Assembly: GCF_014336955.1 (NCBI RefSeq)
Contig: NZ_QRAI01000001.1
Span: forward strand, 1,240,001-1,304,000
Direction: 5' to 3'
DNA length: 64,000 bases
Source: Saccharophagus sp. K07
Lineage (GTDB): Bacteria > Pseudomonadota > Gammaproteobacteria > Pseudomonadales > Cellvibrionaceae
Made by a program: the position numbers and the translations under genes. Shown one piece after another: positions 30,496 to 41,734 of this stretch (within the stretch, counting starts at the first letter, position 1; the number at the start of each line of letters is the position of its first letter). The notes below the pieces were generated by a model. The model did not search any database. It was not told the DNA's origin and saw only the letters and a program-made list of their open reading frames with translations.

Positions 30496-33150
30496 ATGGG
30501 GAAGTCACTGGTAATCGTGGAGTCGCCGGCAAAGGCGAAAACCATTAACAAGTATCTGGGTAGCAACTACATCGTTAAATCGAGTGTTGGCCATATCCGC
30601 GATTTGCCCACCAGTGGTTCTGCTGCTCCCGTGGACACTAAGGCGCGCGCCGCAGAAGCGGCCAAAACCCGCAAAATGACGGCGGAGGAAAAGGAAGAAT
30701 ATCGGCGTCGCAAAGCCCGCGACCAGTTGATTAAACGTATGGGGGTCGACCCCTACAACAACTGGGAAGCTCATTACGAAATTCTGCCGGGCAAAGAAAA
30801 AGTAGTTGAGGAGCTGAAAAAGCTCGCCGCGAGTGCCGATGAAATCTTTCTCGCGACCGACTTGGATAGGGAAGGAGAGGCGATTGCGTGGCACCTTCGC
30901 GAATCCATAGGCGGTGATCCCGAGCGCTATCGCCGGGTAGTCTTTAATGAAATCACCAAAACTGCGATTCAACAGGCGTTCAAACAGCCAGGCCGGTTGG
31001 ACATCAACCGAGTTAACGCGCAGCAAGCGCGACGCTTTCTGGACCGCATCGTTGGCTATATGGTCTCGCCGCTTTTGTGGGAAAAAATAGCCCGCGGTTT
31101 ATCAGCAGGGCGCGTACAGTCCGTAGCTGTCAGATTGATTTGTGAGAGAGAGGCTGAAATCCGCGCTTTCGTGCCGGAAGAATATTGGACCTTGGCTGCA
31201 CTCCTCAGCACCGCGAAAAAAGAACAAAGCAAGTACGAAGTCTTTAAATACAAAGGCGAAGATTTTGCGCCCAAAACAGGCGAGCAGACTCAGCAGGCAG
31301 TTAAGCAGCTGGAGAACGCGCAATACAAAGTCATCGCCCGGGAAGACAAACCTACCCAATCAAAACCTTCCGCGCCTTTCATTACGTCAACGCTACAGCA
31401 GGCTGCCAGTACGCGTTTGGGTTTCGGCGTGAAGAAAACCATGATGCTGGCCCAGAAGCTCTATGAAGCGGGTTACATCACCTACATGCGAACCGATTCG
31501 ACCAACTTGAGCGCCGACGCCATACAGTCATGCCGCTCTTATATCGAGGAGAACTACGGTAAGCCTTATCTGCCTGAGAAGCCAAACTACTACGCCAGTA
31601 AGGAAGGTGCTCAGGAAGCTCACGAAGCGATTCGCCCCTCAGATGTGTCGATTCTGCCGAATCATTTGTCTGGCATGGATCGGGACGCGGAGCGCCTGTA
31701 TAACCTGATTTGGCAGCAATTCGTTGCTTGCCAGATGACCCCGGCGCAATTTACCAGCACCACTGTCACTGTGGCGGCAGGGGATTATCAGCTCAGGGCC
31801 AAAGGACGCGTTATCCGCTTTGATGGTTTCCTGAAAGTGGCTCCGCCAGTGGCCAAAAAGGACGATGAAGGTCTGCTGCCGGATGTGAAGGTCAATGACA
31901 TTCTCACTCTCGATCAGCTTGTACCAACCCAGCACTTTACCAAAGCGCCGCCGCGCTACAGTGAAGCGAGTTTGGTGCGAGAGCTGGAGAAACGAGGTAT
32001 AGGGCGTCCCTCCACCTACGCATCCATCATTTCCACTATTCAGGAGCGCGGTTATGTCCACCTTCAGAACCGTCGCTTTTATGCCGACAAAATGGGAGAC
32101 ATAGTCACAGATCGTTTGGTTGAAAGTTTTAGCGATCTGATGGATTACAGTTTTACCGCCAATATGGAAGAAGAGCTAGATGATGTAGCGGAAGGTAAGC
32201 GGGATTGGCATGAATTGCTGGACACCTTCTATGCAGACTTCTCCAATAAATTGACCAAAGCCCAGGGCAGTGAATTCGGCATGCGTGGGAATGAACCCAC
32301 AGAAACCGACATCGTCTGCGACAAATGCGGGCGTCATATGCAAATTCGCATTGGCTCGACAGGTGTTTTCCTGGGGTGCTCCGGATATGCGCTGCCGCCT
32401 AAAGAGCGCTGCAAAAATACCAAGAATTTGGTTCCCGGCGACGAGGCGGTGGATGTCGATAAAGACGAAGAGGCCGAATCCCGTCAGTTGCGTAACAAGC
32501 GCCGCTGCAAACTGTGTAATGCAGCTATGGATAGCTACTTGTTAGATGAATCGCGCAAGCTGCATATCTGTGGCAATAATCCGGACTGTCCCGGCTATGA
32601 AGTAGAGCAGGGGGCTTTCAAGCTCAAAGGTTACGAAGGCCCAGTAATCGAATGCGACAAATGCGGCAGCGAAATGCAGCTGAAAACGGGTCGATTTGGT
32701 AAGTATTTCGGCTGTACTAACGAATCTTGCACCAATACTCGCAAGCTGCTGCGCAACGGTGAAGCCGCGCCACCCAAAATGGATGCCGTAGATATGCCTG
32801 ACCTCCGTTGCGATAAAGTGGACGACCATTATGTCCTGCGCGACGGCGCATCAGGTTTGTTCCTGGCGGCCAGCCAGTTCCCCAAAAACCGCGAGACTCG
32901 CGCGCCTTTGGTACGAGAGTTGATTCCTTATCGAGATCAAATTGATCCCAAATATCATTATTTACTGGATGCGCCTCAGGCTGATCCGGAAGGGATCCCT
33001 GCGGTGATCCGGTTTAGTCGTAAAACCCGCGAGCACTATGTGCAAGCCGAGGTGGACGGCAAACCTACAGGATGGAAAGCGTTTTTCGATGGTAAGCGCT
33101 GGCAGGAATCCGATGGTGGCAAAAAATCGACCGCCAAGGCCAAGTCGTAA
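30496..33150 (+). CDS. topA: DNA topoisomerase I
   Basis: Type IA topoisomerase that relaxes negative supercoils. The 884 residues show a TOPRIM domain ([12 protein letters not shown] at the start, [16 protein letters not shown]), the active-site Tyr330 in [10 protein letters not shown], and three C-terminal four-Cys zinc modules ([24 protein letters not shown]) followed by a basic tail ending AKAKS. Length is near that of E. coli TopA (865). It heads a run with two small genes in the same order as in Pseudomonas. Confidence 0.97.
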   Translation: MGKSLVIVESPAKAKTINKYLGSNYIVKSSVGHIRDLPTSGSAAPVDTKARAAEAAKTRKMTAEEKEEYRRRKARDQLIKRMGVDPYNNWEAHYEILPGKEKVVEELKKLAASADEIFLATDLDREGEAIAWHLRESIGGDPERYRRVVFNEITKTAIQQAFKQPGRLDINRVNAQQARRFLDRIVGYMVSPLLWEKIARGLSAGRVQSVAVRLICEREAEIRAFVPEEYWTLAALLSTAKKEQSKYEVFKYKGEDFAPKTGEQTQQAVKQLENAQYKVIAREDKPTQSKPSAPFITSTLQQAASTRLGFGVKKTMMLAQKLYEAGYITYMRTDSTNLSADAIQSCRSYIEENYGKPYLPEKPNYYASKEGAQEAHEAIRPSDVSILPNHLSGMDRDAERLYNLIWQQFVACQMTPAQFTSTTVTVAAGDYQLRAKGRVIRFDGFLKVAPPVAKKDDEGLLPDVKVNDILTLDQLVPTQHFTKAPPRYSEASLVRELEKRGIGRPSTYASIISTIQERGYVHLQNRRFYADKMGDIVTDRLVESFSDLMDYSFTANMEEELDDVAEGKRDWHELLDTFYADFSNKLTKAQGSEFGMRGNEPTETDIVCDKCGRHMQIRIGSTGVFLGCSGYALPPKERCKNTKNLVPGDEAVDVDKDEEAESRQLRNKRRCKLCNAAMDSYLLDESRKLHICGNNPDCPGYEVEQGAFKLKGYEGPVIECDKCGSEMQLKTGRFGKYFGCTNESCTNTRKLLRNGEAAPPKMDAVDMPDLRCDKVDDHYVLRDGASGLFLAASQFPKNRETRAPLVRELIPYRDQIDPKYHYLLDAPQADPEGIPAVIRFSRKTREHYVQAEVDGKPTGWKAFFDGKRWQESDGGKKSTAKAKS

Positions 33151-33164
33151 GTGGTGGAGTTCTA

Positions 33165-33677
33165 ATGTCTAGAGCAGCGCGCCGAGTCGACCAGCATCTG
33201 TCAATCTGCCAGGAATTAGTTCACTTGGCAGAAACTTCCGGGGCAAGTACGGCGCTGCTGACTTCTCTGTGTTTGCAGTTGGAACTCAGTATTTGCCTCT
33301 ATCTTATAGAGGTGCAGCAGCCCGGCGGGAAGAGTGTGGTTGCACCGCGCTGGACGCTCGATCGCGATTACTTGGTGGCAACCGCGCGGCCCACATCCAA
33401 TCCTGATCTGAAAGAGTTGGCTGATTTGGCGGAGGATGAAGATTCTTGGTTAAATCTACTCTTGGGTTATTTTTACCGCCTGCGGATGGTGGAGTCGTCT
33501 CCCTCTATAAAGGGGGCGATTTTCGAGTCAGATCTTGAATCTCCAGCATCTGCGCCATTGATTGCGTCATCTCGGCAACAGCCGTTACCGGTGATTGAGC
33601 TTGCGGGTTTGAGCAATGGACTCCACAAGTTCAAAGAGCTGGTTGAGCGACAGCGGCTTGCTCGCGAAGAATTTTGA
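33165..33677 (+). CDS. Conserved protein, DUF6586-like
   Basis: A 170-residue, mostly helical cytoplasmic protein with no signal peptide. It opens with RAARRVDQHLSICQELVHLAE and has LEDEDSWLNLLLGYFYRL-like helices near the middle. The gene corresponds by position to the small gene directly after topA in Pseudomonas (PA3010 region), which I remember as DUF6586. Function is not known. It starts 14 bases after topA and is probably cotranscribed. Confidence 0.75.
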   Translation: MSRAARRVDQHLSICQELVHLAETSGASTALLTSLCLQLELSICLYLIEVQQPGGKSVVAPRWTLDRDYLVATARPTSNPDLKELADLAEDEDSWLNLLLGYFYRLRMVESSPSIKGAIFESDLESPASAPLIASSRQQPLPVIELAGLSNGLHKFKELVERQRLAREEF

Positions 33678-33731
33678 CGTTTATTAACAATTGTTTTCCC
33701 TCTAATTCCGCCGTGCGGTTTCAAGGTCAAT

Positions 33732-33995
33732 ATGCCGATTTTTGAAGACTCCTCCTTTTACGAGATTGTTGAGCTGGATAATGGAGATATCGCGTTGCAA
33801 CGATCAGACGATAAAAATGAAGAGCCTCTTGTGACGGTGCACTTTTCCAAGTTATCTGATGCCTATCTTGGAGCAGCGCGTTTTGAAGTGGCGAAAATCA
33901 TGATTGAAGCAGGGCTGGACGCTGTTGCGGACCTGGCAGAGGAGCAGCAGGATGATCCTCAGGGTTTTATTGAAAGCTCAAGTCTCCTGCACTAA
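33732..33995 (+). CDS. Small acidic conserved hypothetical protein
   Basis: This 87-residue acidic protein begins MPIFEDSSFYEIVELDNGDIALQR and continues with VTVHFSKLSDAYLG and EVAKIMIEAGLDAVADL. No domain name or catalytic residue is evident. The topA-DUF6586-this gene-sulA-lexA order is that of Pseudomonas, where a similar small gene (PA3009) sits here. It ends 13 bases before the convergent sulA stop. I am confident it is coding because codon use and context fit, not because of function. Confidence 0.75.
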   Translation: MPIFEDSSFYEIVELDNGDIALQRSDDKNEEPLVTVHFSKLSDAYLGAARFEVAKIMIEAGLDAVADLAEEQQDDPQGFIESSSLLH

Positions 33996-34008
33996 GCCTT
34001 AGACTCTT

Positions 34009-34431
34009 CTACCCCTCTATCTCGCCGTTGCGTCCTCGCAGTAATAAACCATGACAACGCCCCACGTGGGCGGCAGTTTCCAAACGCATGATTTGACTTT
34101 CTGTAAGTCTGCCAAGACTCCCTACCACAGTGTGGCTATTACCTTCTTCCAGCGCTCTGACCAGTATCGAGAAAGTGTCAGCGCTTGAGTCCGGATAGAC
34201 GAATCGGGTTCGATAAAGATCAAATCCATAGAGCCGTAAACTTTCTTTATCGACCTTTTCTGTAACGACCCAAGTCAACCAGCGGCTATCTTTGGTTTGA
34301 CTCAGAAAAGCAAGAGACGGCAAATAAACTGAAGCGTGCTGATCATCTGGCAGGATGATCTCAGTAATACCGCCAGTTGGTGCTTTACTGGTGGCATTAC
34401 TGTTTCGGGCAATGGCTCTGATGGATGACAT
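34009..34431 (-). CDS. sulA: SOS cell division inhibitor SulA-like
   Basis: SulA blocks FtsZ polymerisation during the SOS response. The 140-residue product is in the SulA/RecA-like fold family; visible markers are TEIILPDDQHASVYLPSLAFLSQ, the segment DSRWLTWVV and ESLRLYGFDLYRTRFVYP. It follows lexA by two bases, so it is controlled by the two LexA boxes upstream of lexA. This lexA-sulA operon is the Pseudomonas arrangement, unlike the separate sulA of E. coli. Confidence 0.87.
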   Translation of the reverse strand: MSSIRAIARNSNATSKAPTGGITEIILPDDQHASVYLPSLAFLSQTKDSRWLTWVVTEKVDKESLRLYGFDLYRTRFVYPDSSADTFSILVRALEEGNSHTVVGSLGRLTESQIMRLETAAHVGRCHGLLLRGRNGEIEG

Positions 34432-34433
34432 GA

Positions 34434-35036
34434 TTAGCTCCTTCGGATAATACCGACGCTCAAGCCTTCAATAGCAAAAGTTGTATCTCGCAAATCAACT
34501 TTAATGACATCAAATTCCGGGTTCTCCGGCCAAAGTTCAATAACAGAGCGGTTGCGCTCGCGGCGAAAACGTTTGACCGTTACTTCGTCTTCGATACGCG
34601 CCACCACTATGTCGTTATTGTGTACTTGGGTGGTTCTGTGCACGGCGAGCAAATCTCCGTCGAGAATGCCCGCGCCCTTCATGCTCATGCCTTTCACGCG
34701 CAGGAGATAGTCGGCTCTCATGCGGAAAAAATTCTCTGGGATGGGGCAGTACTCTTCGATATTTTCCTCGGCCAGAATGGGATGACCTGCTGCGACCCTG
34801 CCAACCAGCGGTATGCCGCGAGCGTGATCGGGTAGCCGTATGCCTCTTGAGGCGCCTTCGACGATTTGAATCACGCCTTTTCTTGCCAGCGCCTTGATGT
34901 GCTCTTCTGCAGCATTGGCCGATTTGAAACCGAGGATCTGAGCAATTTCGGCTCTGGTCGGGGGGAATCCAGTCTCTTCAATCTGATCCTTGATGAGTTC
35001 AAATACTTGGCGCTGTCTCTGGGTGAGATCGCTCAT
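34434..35036 (-). CDS. lexA: LexA repressor
   Basis: LexA represses the SOS regulon and cleaves itself when bound to RecA filaments. The 200 residues show an N-terminal winged helix ([26 protein letters not shown]), the Ala83-Gly84 cleavage site in GRVAAGHPI, the nucleophile Ser118 in VKGMSMKG and the general base Lys155 in EVTVKRF. These are within one residue of E. coli numbering. Two perfect LexA boxes lie upstream, so it is autoregulated. sulA follows. Confidence 0.98.
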   Translation of the reverse strand: MSDLTQRQRQVFELIKDQIEETGFPPTRAEIAQILGFKSANAAEEHIKALARKGVIQIVEGASRGIRLPDHARGIPLVGRVAAGHPILAEENIEEYCPIPENFFRMRADYLLRVKGMSMKGAGILDGDLLAVHRTTQVHNNDIVVARIEDEVTVKRFRRERNRSVIELWPENPEFDVIKVDLRDTTFAIEGLSVGIIRRS

Positions 35037-35053
35037 GCTGCCTCCGGAAAGGG

Positions 35054-35069
35054 CTGTTGATATGTACAG
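35054..35069 (-). promoter_or_regulatory. LexA (SOS) box 1
   Basis: CTGTTGATATGTACAG matches the CTGT-N8-ACAG LexA operator exactly. It lies 17 bases upstream of the lexA ATG and pairs with a second box four bases further up, a layout like that of E. coli lexA. Confidence 0.93.
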
Positions 35070-35072
35070 GTG

Positions 35073-35088
35073 CTGTAATTATATACAG
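35073..35088 (-). promoter_or_regulatory. LexA (SOS) box 2
   Basis: CTGTAATTATATACAG is a second perfect CTGT-N8-ACAG operator, three bases from box 1. The AT-rich centre resembles the E. coli consensus. Tandem boxes suggest tight, cooperative autorepression of lexA-sulA. Confidence 0.93.
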
Positions 35089-35413
35089 TGGTGGACCGAT
35101 GGCAAGTGACATGATTTGCGGGGTAGGGTAGGGAAAGGAGGGGCATGGACTGGGGAGGGTTTCCGCCCCGAATGAAGAAGGTGTACGAAAGTAAACAAAA
35201 TCTAACTTGTTAATACATTTGAGATCCCTTTGTAGGGGTGATTATGTAATCAATATTTTTGAAAGTTTTAAGGAGGGTGAAAATAAGAGTGCAATCTCAC
35301 GACGCCAAGAGCATTGGCTCGACAATATCCAGTGTTTTATAAGGGGTTTTCTTGACAAATTTGCGAGTGCGCGCGTATTTTCCCGAACTTCATGGTTTGA
35401 AAAGGGCACTCTC
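35089..35413 (+). other. Intergenic region between lexA and psrA
   Basis: About 325 bases without a gene. An open frame runs into psrA from 35207 but I judge it non-coding because TetR homology begins only at the later ATG. It contains a good promoter for psrA near 35352-35381. The stretch 35105-35170 is purine-rich with GGGGTAGGGTAGGG-like repeats of no assigned function. Confidence 0.5.
35352..35381 (+). promoter_or_regulatory. Sigma-70 promoter of psrA-like gene
   Basis: A consensus TTGACA (35352-35357) and TATTTT (35376-35381) are 18 bases apart, 33 bases before the ATG at 35414. An imperfect inverted pair CGAAC and GTTTG (35384-35399) lies just downstream of the -10 and may be an autoregulatory operator; spacing is longer than the known PsrA site. 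Confidence 0.55.
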
Positions 35414-36070
35414 ATGGCTAACGGAGATACGGTAGAAAGAATTTTGCGTGCAGCTACGATTTTGTTCGCCGAACGGGGGTTCGCAGAAACGTCGTTGCGC
35501 ACCATCACCGGAATGGCCGATGTGAATCTTGCAGCCGTTAACTATCATTTCGGCACAAAAAAGTCGCTGATACAGGCTGTTTTTAGTCAGTTTCTTTCCC
35601 CTTTTTGCCGAGAGTTGGAACGTCGTTTAAATGACATGGAGAGTTCTCTAAGTCCGGGGCAGGTGCCTGGCGCGGAGCGGCTGCTACGGATATTGATCGA
35701 CTCCTTAACCGAGTCCGTCCACTCAATTAATGAAAAGCCACAGCGTTTTATGCGCTTGCTGGGGCTTGCCTATACACAGTCGCAGCAGCATCTGCGCACA
35801 TATCTTTCGCACACTTATGGTTCAACCTATAACCGCTATATCGGGTGGCTGAAGCGAACTCAGCCAGGTCTAGATCCCATAGTCTTTTACTGGAGGCTTA
35901 ACTTTATTTTGGGTGCGTCCATTTTTACTCTGGGAAGTTTTGAATCCATTCAAGCGATCCTGCGAGAGGATCACCAGGAAGAAACCGATATGAGACAAGC
36001 GTTGGTTTATTTGGTTGATGCATTGACAGGCTTGTTAAACAGTCCAACAAGTGAAAAAACAATAGCTTGA
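35414..36070 (+). CDS. psrA: TetR-family regulator, PsrA-like
   Basis: A TetR/AcrR repressor of 218 residues with the N-terminal helix-turn-helix (ILFAERGFAETSLRTITG and NLAAVNYHFGTKKSL) and a C-terminal ligand domain. The position between lexA-sulA and nagZ is the same as psrA in Pseudomonas, where the protein senses long-chain fatty acids and controls fatty-acid degradation and rpoS. The name is assigned by synteny and general similarity; ligand and targets here are inferred. I chose ATG 35414 over far-upstream starts because homology begins there and an AAGGG precedes it. Confidence 0.82.
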   Translation: MANGDTVERILRAATILFAERGFAETSLRTITGMADVNLAAVNYHFGTKKSLIQAVFSQFLSPFCRELERRLNDMESSLSPGQVPGAERLLRILIDSLTESVHSINEKPQRFMRLLGLAYTQSQQHLRTYLSHTYGSTYNRYIGWLKRTQPGLDPIVFYWRLNFILGASIFTLGSFESIQAILREDHQEETDMRQALVYLVDALTGLLNSPTSEKTIA

Positions 36071-36121
36071 TGAGCTGGCACACCTACGCCAAGTGATCAG
36101 ATAGAATGGTCAATTTTAAAA

Positions 36122-37171
36122 GTGGCCTCAAATATGCCGTCTCGTTCCGACTATCCGCTTGGTCCTGTAGTGCTCGATATTGCGGGCACAGAATTGCAAC
36201 CCGAAGAAGCTGAAGTCCTTCAGCACCCGCAAGTCGGCGGGTTGATTTTGTTTAGCCGCAACTTCGAGTCTCCTGAGCAGCTCTGTTATTTGGTGGGGTG
36301 TGTCCGCTCCGTCCGTCCTAATCTGTTGTTGGCTGTGGATCAGGAGGGCGGGCGAGTGCAGCGCTTCAAAAGTGGATTTACTCGTTTGCCCGCATTGCGC
36401 GATGTGGGTGACCTGTTTGAGCAGGATTCGCAGCGTGCAATACAAACTGCCCGTGAATTGGGGTGGTTGATGGCGTCGGAGGTAAGAGAGTGCGGCGTGG
36501 ATATCAGCTTTGCGCCAGTGGTAGATGCTGATGATGCATTTGGCTCCGTGATTGGCGACAGAGCTTTCAGCCCGGATTTTGCGATCGTGGCCGAACTAGC
36601 CAAGGCTTATATTGGTGGTATGGGCGAAGCCGGTATGGCTGCGACCCTCAAACATTTCCCTGGGCATGGGGCTGTTGAAGAAGACAGCCATGAAGAGTTG
36701 CCCGTGGACGAGCGATCTTTCGAAGAGGTTTGGGAAGAGGATATGCGGCCTTTTCGCGCTCTTCTTCCTCTGGCTGGCGCAGTCATGCCGGCTCATATCT
36801 TGTTTGCTTCTGTTGACCCCAATCCCGTCGGCTTTTCTTCATTTTGGTTGCAGAAAATACTCCGCCACAAACTGGGTTTTGGGGGGATCATTTTTAGCGA
36901 TGATTTGTCGATGGAGGGTGCCTCGGTCATGGGAGATCATTGTGATCGAGCTGAGGCTGCTCTCGCTGCAGGTTGCGATGCGGTGCTGGTATGTAATAAA
37001 CCTGCCAAAGCCATTGAAGTAATTGAACGGCTAAACGCGGTAGCTCATCCTGCGAATAATCGTTTATCCCTTATGTGTGCCCAAAAAGCGACTCCCTCCG
37101 GTTCGCCGGCAACCCTGCAAAAGGCGGAGAGATGGCGCAGAGCGGTTGCTCTGGCAGAAACGCTTCTGTGA
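36122..37171 (+). CDS. nagZ: Beta-N-acetylhexosaminidase NagZ
   Basis: NagZ (GH3) removes GlcNAc from GlcNAc-1,6-anhydro-MurNAc peptides during peptidoglycan recycling in the cytoplasm. The 349-residue protein has VDQEGGRVQR, the KHFPGHG motif (177-183) that supplies the catalytic His, and the nucleophile Asp260 in FSDDLSMEGA. It lacks a signal peptide, as expected. The start is GTG at 36122 or ATG at 36134. It works on products made by lytic transglycosylases such as Slt, encoded elsewhere in the window. Confidence 0.96.
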   Translation: MASNMPSRSDYPLGPVVLDIAGTELQPEEAEVLQHPQVGGLILFSRNFESPEQLCYLVGCVRSVRPNLLLAVDQEGGRVQRFKSGFTRLPALRDVGDLFEQDSQRAIQTARELGWLMASEVRECGVDISFAPVVDADDAFGSVIGDRAFSPDFAIVAELAKAYIGGMGEAGMAATLKHFPGHGAVEEDSHEELPVDERSFEEVWEEDMRPFRALLPLAGAVMPAHILFASVDPNPVGFSSFWLQKILRHKLGFGGIIFSDDLSMEGASVMGDHCDRAEAALAAGCDAVLVCNKPAKAIEVIERLNAVAHPANNRLSLMCAQKATPSGSPATLQKAERWRRAVALAETLL

Positions 37172-37355
37172 GGTGGCTCTGACCAGATTGGTTCAGAGTT
37201 AGCAAACGAGACTTCTATTGTTTGCGCGGCATCAGGATTGGCCCCGAAGACTGGCAATCCTCTGATGCTGTCTATATACTGCGCGACTATTTTTCTTTTC
37301 CCTCCCCATCATGTGGCCTTTGGTAGGGGTCACCACTGAGTAAGGACTGTTTTGA

Positions 37356-39275
37356 ATGCCTCTGATTACCTTGCCTGATGGCTCCCAGCGAAGCTTCGAT
37401 GCTCCTCTAACTGTGCTTGAATTGGCCCAGTCGATAGGTCCTGGTCTGGCAAAGGCGACCTTGGCCGGTGTTGTCGACGGCAAAATGGTTGATGCGAGCT
37501 TTGTCATCGAGAAGGACGCTTCTGTTTCTATCATTACCGATAAGTCGCCAGAAGCTCTCGAAGTTATTCGTCACTCCACTGCGCACTTGCTTGCCCAAGC
37601 GGTTAAGCAACTGTTTCCAGAGGCCCAGGTCACCATTGGCCCTGTGATTGAGGATGGGTTCTACTACGATTTTGCGTATAAGCGCCCGTTTACGCCGGAA
37701 GACCTCGCGCTGATCGAAGAGCGCATGAACCAATTGGTTCAGCAGAATATCGATGTTCAACGCCGCGTTTTGCCGCGCGACGAGGCGGTGGCTTATTTCC
37801 TTGGTCTCGGAGAGACATATAAAGCTGAAATCATTCAGGCAATTCCCGCAGATGAGCAGCTTTCTTTGTATCGTCAGGGCGACTTTGAAGATCTTTGCCG
37901 CGGTCCGCACGTCCCGTCCACAGGTAAATTGGGTCACTTCAAATTGATGAAAGTGGCGGGCGCCTATTGGCGTGGCGACTCGAAGAACGAAATGTTGCAG
38001 CGGGTGTACGGTACGGCCTGGGCCAATAAAAAAGATTTGGCTGCCTATCTGCATCGCTTGGAAGAAGCGGAAAAGCGGGATCACCGCAAACTGGGTAAAA
38101 AGTTCGACCTCTTTCATATGCAGGAAGAGGCTCCGGGGATGGTGTTCTGGCATCCGCGCGGTTGGATGCTGTACACGATCATTGAAAACTATATGCGCGA
38201 GATCCAGCGCGCGAACGGTTATAAAGAAATCAAAACACCGCAAATCGTGGATCGCACGCTTTGGGAAAAGTCCGGGCACTGGGACAAGTTTCGCAACAAC
38301 ATGTTTACGGTGGAGTCGGAGTCGCGCGACTATGCTGTTAAACCTATGAATTGCCCCTGCCATATCCAAGTGTTCAATCAGGGATTGAAGAGCTATCGCG
38401 ATCTGCCTTTGCGTCTGGCGGAATTTGGTTCATGCCATCGCAACGAAGCGTCTGGTACTTTGCAAGGACTTATGCGGGTAAGAGGCTTTACACAGGATGA
38501 TGCCCATATCTTCTGTGCTGAATCGATGATTCAGGATGAGGTTTCGCGTTTCACGGATTTGCTATTTAGCGTCTATGCTGATTTCGGTTTCAGCGATGTC
38601 ATAATCCGCATTTCCACGCGCCCTGAACAACGCGTAGGCAGTGATGAAATCTGGGATAAAGCCGAGAAAGCATTGGCTGATGCTTTGGATGCGAAAGGCT
38701 TGGCTTGGGAGTTGCTGCCGGGAGAGGGTGCGTTTTACGGTCCGAAAATCGAGTTCTCGCTGAAGGATTGCATAGGCCGGGTTTGGCAGTGCGGAACCAT
38801 TCAGGTGGACTTTTCTATGCCAGCCCGTCTGGACGCCCAGTTTGTGGCGGAAGATGGATCGCGTCAGACGCCCGTTATGCTGCACCGCGCGATCCTCGGT
38901 TCGTTCGAGCGTTTTATCGGTATTTTGATCGAACATTACGAAGGTGCCTTCCCTGCATGGCTCGCTCCTGAGCAAGTGGTGGTGATGAATATTACGGATA
39001 ATCAGGCAGATTATGCTCGATCTGTCGAGAACTCCCTTAAAAACAAGGGGTTCCGAGCTGTATCTGACTTGAGAAATGAAAAGATCGGCTTTAAAATCCG
39101 CGAGCACACAATCCAGAGGACGCCGTACTTGGTCATCGTAGGTGATCAGGAAGTGGAAAAGGGGACTGTTTCAGTTCGCACCCGTGATGGGAAAGACCTT
39201 GGTTCCATGACGCTGGCGGAGTTCAGTGAGCTTCTTTCCAAAGATGTTGCTCAACGTGGTCGCACGACTCACTGA
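37356..39275 (+). CDS. thrS: Threonine-tRNA ligase
   Basis: ThrRS charges tRNA-Thr. The 639 residues contain, in order, a TGS domain (1-62), the editing domain with [11 protein letters not shown], and a class II core with the zinc ligands in [17 protein letters not shown] and [13 protein letters not shown], followed by the anticodon-binding domain. Length and motifs are standard. It begins the conserved translation operon thrS-infC-rpmI-rplT. A 184-base gap after nagZ holds no evident gene; an E. coli-type operator was not recognised by eye. Confidence 0.97.
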   Translation: MPLITLPDGSQRSFDAPLTVLELAQSIGPGLAKATLAGVVDGKMVDASFVIEKDASVSIITDKSPEALEVIRHSTAHLLAQAVKQLFPEAQVTIGPVIEDGFYYDFAYKRPFTPEDLALIEERMNQLVQQNIDVQRRVLPRDEAVAYFLGLGETYKAEIIQAIPADEQLSLYRQGDFEDLCRGPHVPSTGKLGHFKLMKVAGAYWRGDSKNEMLQRVYGTAWANKKDLAAYLHRLEEAEKRDHRKLGKKFDLFHMQEEAPGMVFWHPRGWMLYTIIENYMREIQRANGYKEIKTPQIVDRTLWEKSGHWDKFRNNMFTVESESRDYAVKPMNCPCHIQVFNQGLKSYRDLPLRLAEFGSCHRNEASGTLQGLMRVRGFTQDDAHIFCAESMIQDEVSRFTDLLFSVYADFGFSDVIIRISTRPEQRVGSDEIWDKAEKALADALDAKGLAWELLPGEGAFYGPKIEFSLKDCIGRVWQCGTIQVDFSMPARLDAQFVAEDGSRQTPVMLHRAILGSFERFIGILIEHYEGAFPAWLAPEQVVVMNITDNQADYARSVENSLKNKGFRAVSDLRNEKIGFKIREHTIQRTPYLVIVGDQEVEKGTVSVRTRDGKDLGSMTLAEFSELLSKDVAQRGRTTH

Positions 39276-39316
39276 CGACACGCTCTGGTGTTTATTAATT
39301 TTTAGAGGAGCATTTT

Positions 39317-39862
39317 ATTATTAACAAAGATAACGGAAAGGCCCCCCGCGCAAAGAAGGCCATGATCAATGATCAAATTCAAGCGAAAGAAGTCCGCTTG
39401 ATCGGCGCCGACGGCCAACAGGTCGGCATAGTATCCATCGAAGAGGCATTGGCGGCGGCAAGAGCGGCCAGTCTGGATTTGGTGGCCATAGCGGTGGAAG
39501 CGGAGCCGATAGTCTGTAAGGTGATGGACTATGGCAAACACCTTTTCGAACTGAAGAAATCCAAAGCTGCTGCCAAGAAAAAGCAGAAGCAGCAGCAGAT
39601 TAAAGAAATGAAGTTTCGTCCAGGGACGGAGGAGGGCGACTATCAGGTGAAACTGCGCAACCTGATACGTTTCCTGGAAAATGGGGACAAAGCCAAAGTA
39701 TCGCTGCGGTTTCGCGGCCGAGAACTGGCTCACCAAGAGCTTGGTATGGAAATGATGAAGCGTATCGAGAAAGACCTTGAAGATTTGGGCATCGTTGAAC
39801 AACAGCCCAAAATGGAAGGTCGTCAGATCGTAATGGTGATTGCCCCGAAAAAGAAAAAATAG
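39317..39862 (+). CDS. infC: Translation initiation factor IF-3 (AUU start)
   Basis: IF-3 checks initiator tRNA and start-codon pairing on the 30S subunit. The frame is open upstream of the ATG at 39362 and gives [27 protein letters not shown], matching the full IF-3 N-terminus, so the ATG is internal. The likely start is ATT at 39317, six bases after AGGAG (39306-39310); a second ATT at 39320 is the alternative. This gives 181 residues, with EIKFRPGT-like [17 protein letters not shown] and PKKKK end. The rare AUU start lets IF-3 repress its own translation in other bacteria. Confidence 0.95.
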   Translation: MINKDNGKAPRAKKAMINDQIQAKEVRLIGADGQQVGIVSIEEALAAARAASLDLVAIAVEAEPIVCKVMDYGKHLFELKKSKAAAKKKQKQQQIKEMKFRPGTEEGDYQVKLRNLIRFLENGDKAKVSLRFRGRELAHQELGMEMMKRIEKDLEDLGIVEQQPKMEGRQIVMVIAPKKKK

Positions 39863-39933
39863 CCGGGCTTTTTAGCTGCCTTGCTGTTTTCTAAAAAACC
39901 TGTGCAAATGCACAACAATGCGGAGATTTATCT

Positions 39934-40128
39934 ATGCCAAAAGCTAAAGTACACAGTGGTGCTGCTAAGCGGTTTAAAAAGACCGCCGCTGGTTATAAGC
40001 ACAAGCGCGCTTTCAAAAGCCACATCCTCACCAAAATGACAACCAAGCGTAAGCGTCAGTTGCGTGGTACTTCCACGTTGAACGGTTCTGACCTGCCTTT
40101 GGTTAAACGTATGCTGCGCTCCAACTGA
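39934..40128 (+). CDS. rpmI: 50S ribosomal protein L35
   Basis: A 64-residue, very basic ribosomal protein with the L35 pattern [19 protein letters not shown] at the start and [13 protein letters not shown] in the middle. A GGAG Shine-Dalgarno precedes the ATG. In E. coli, L20 represses rpmI-rplT translation through an RNA structure; whether it does here cannot be read from the sequence with certainty. Confidence 0.98.
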   Translation: MPKAKVHSGAAKRFKKTAAGYKHKRAFKSHILTKMTTKRKRQLRGTSTLNGSDLPLVKRMLRSN

Positions 40129-40165
40129 GTCGCGTCATTAATAGTCGAATTGAGAGGATAATCTT

Positions 40166-40525
40166 ATGGCACGTGTAAAACGTGGTGTAACGGCGCGCAG
40201 AGCCCACAAAAAAGTATTGAAAGCAGCAAAAGGATACTACGGAGCGCGCTCCAGGGTATTCCGAGTTGCCAAGCAAGCTGTCATCAAGGCTGGCCAATAC
40301 GCGTATCGCGACAGACGAGTTAAGAAGCGTGATTTTCGTGCGCTTTGGATTGCTCGTATCAATGCTCAGTCTCGCGCTGAAGGTTTAAGCTATAGCCGTC
40401 TGATCGCGGGCTTGAAGAAAGCGAACGTTGCTCTGGATCGTCGAGTTCTGGCTGATCTGGCTGTTCATGACAAAGCTGCATTCGCAGTTATTGTAAACAC
40501 AGCGAAACAAGCGCTGGCCGCTTAA
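40166..40525 (+). CDS. rplT: 50S ribosomal protein L20
   Basis: L20 (119 residues, standard length) binds 23S rRNA early in 50S assembly and is a translational autoregulator in other bacteria. It starts [29 protein letters not shown] and has [16 protein letters not shown]-type residues. It is 37 bases after rpmI and followed by a strong terminator. Confidence 0.98.
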   Translation: MARVKRGVTARRAHKKVLKAAKGYYGARSRVFRVAKQAVIKAGQYAYRDRRVKKRDFRALWIARINAQSRAEGLSYSRLIAGLKKANVALDRRVLADLAVHDKAAFAVIVNTAKQALAA

Positions 40526-40550
40526 TTTGCTGTTGTTTTGAAAGCTTTGA

Positions 40551-40582
40551 GGGGGAGAAGCGCATTGCTTCTCCCCTTTTTT
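40551..40582 (+). terminator. Rho-independent terminator or attenuator between rplT and pheS
   Basis: A ten-pair GC-rich stem (40552-40561 with 40567-40576), five-base loop and six following T residues. It would end thrS-infC-rpmI-rplT transcription before pheS, or act as an attenuator. I found no Phe-rich leader peptide between it and rplT, so E. coli pheM-type attenuation is not supported. Confidence 0.92.
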
Positions 40583-40664
40583 ATTTGGGATTGCTGATAC
40601 TGTATCGCTCAGGGACGTGATCCACTAAACTGCCGCATTGTTTTGATTCATCGGGAAACCTTAA

Positions 40665-41681
<1,017 letters not shown>

Positions 41682-41734
41682 AACGTGTTCTGGCACAGCA
41701 TCGACAACCTTTGAATTTCGAATGACAGCGGATT

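Noticed and set aside
35384-35399. Possible PsrA operator CGAAC-N6-GTTTG
   Set aside because: One base differs from the half-site and the spacing is longer than the two to four bases known to me; kept only as a remark in the promoter entry.
35207-35413. N-terminal extension of the TetR-like gene by 69 codons
   Set aside because: A consensus promoter lies inside the extension, and TetR homology begins at the ATG at 35414.
37173-37225. Inverted repeat GCAAAC / GTTTGC and CTCTGA / TCAGAG after nagZ as terminator
   Set aside because: Stems are short and no T run follows; support is too thin for a feature.
40526-40664. Attenuation leader peptide for pheST
   Set aside because: There is a strong terminator but no short open frame rich in Phe codons ahead of it.
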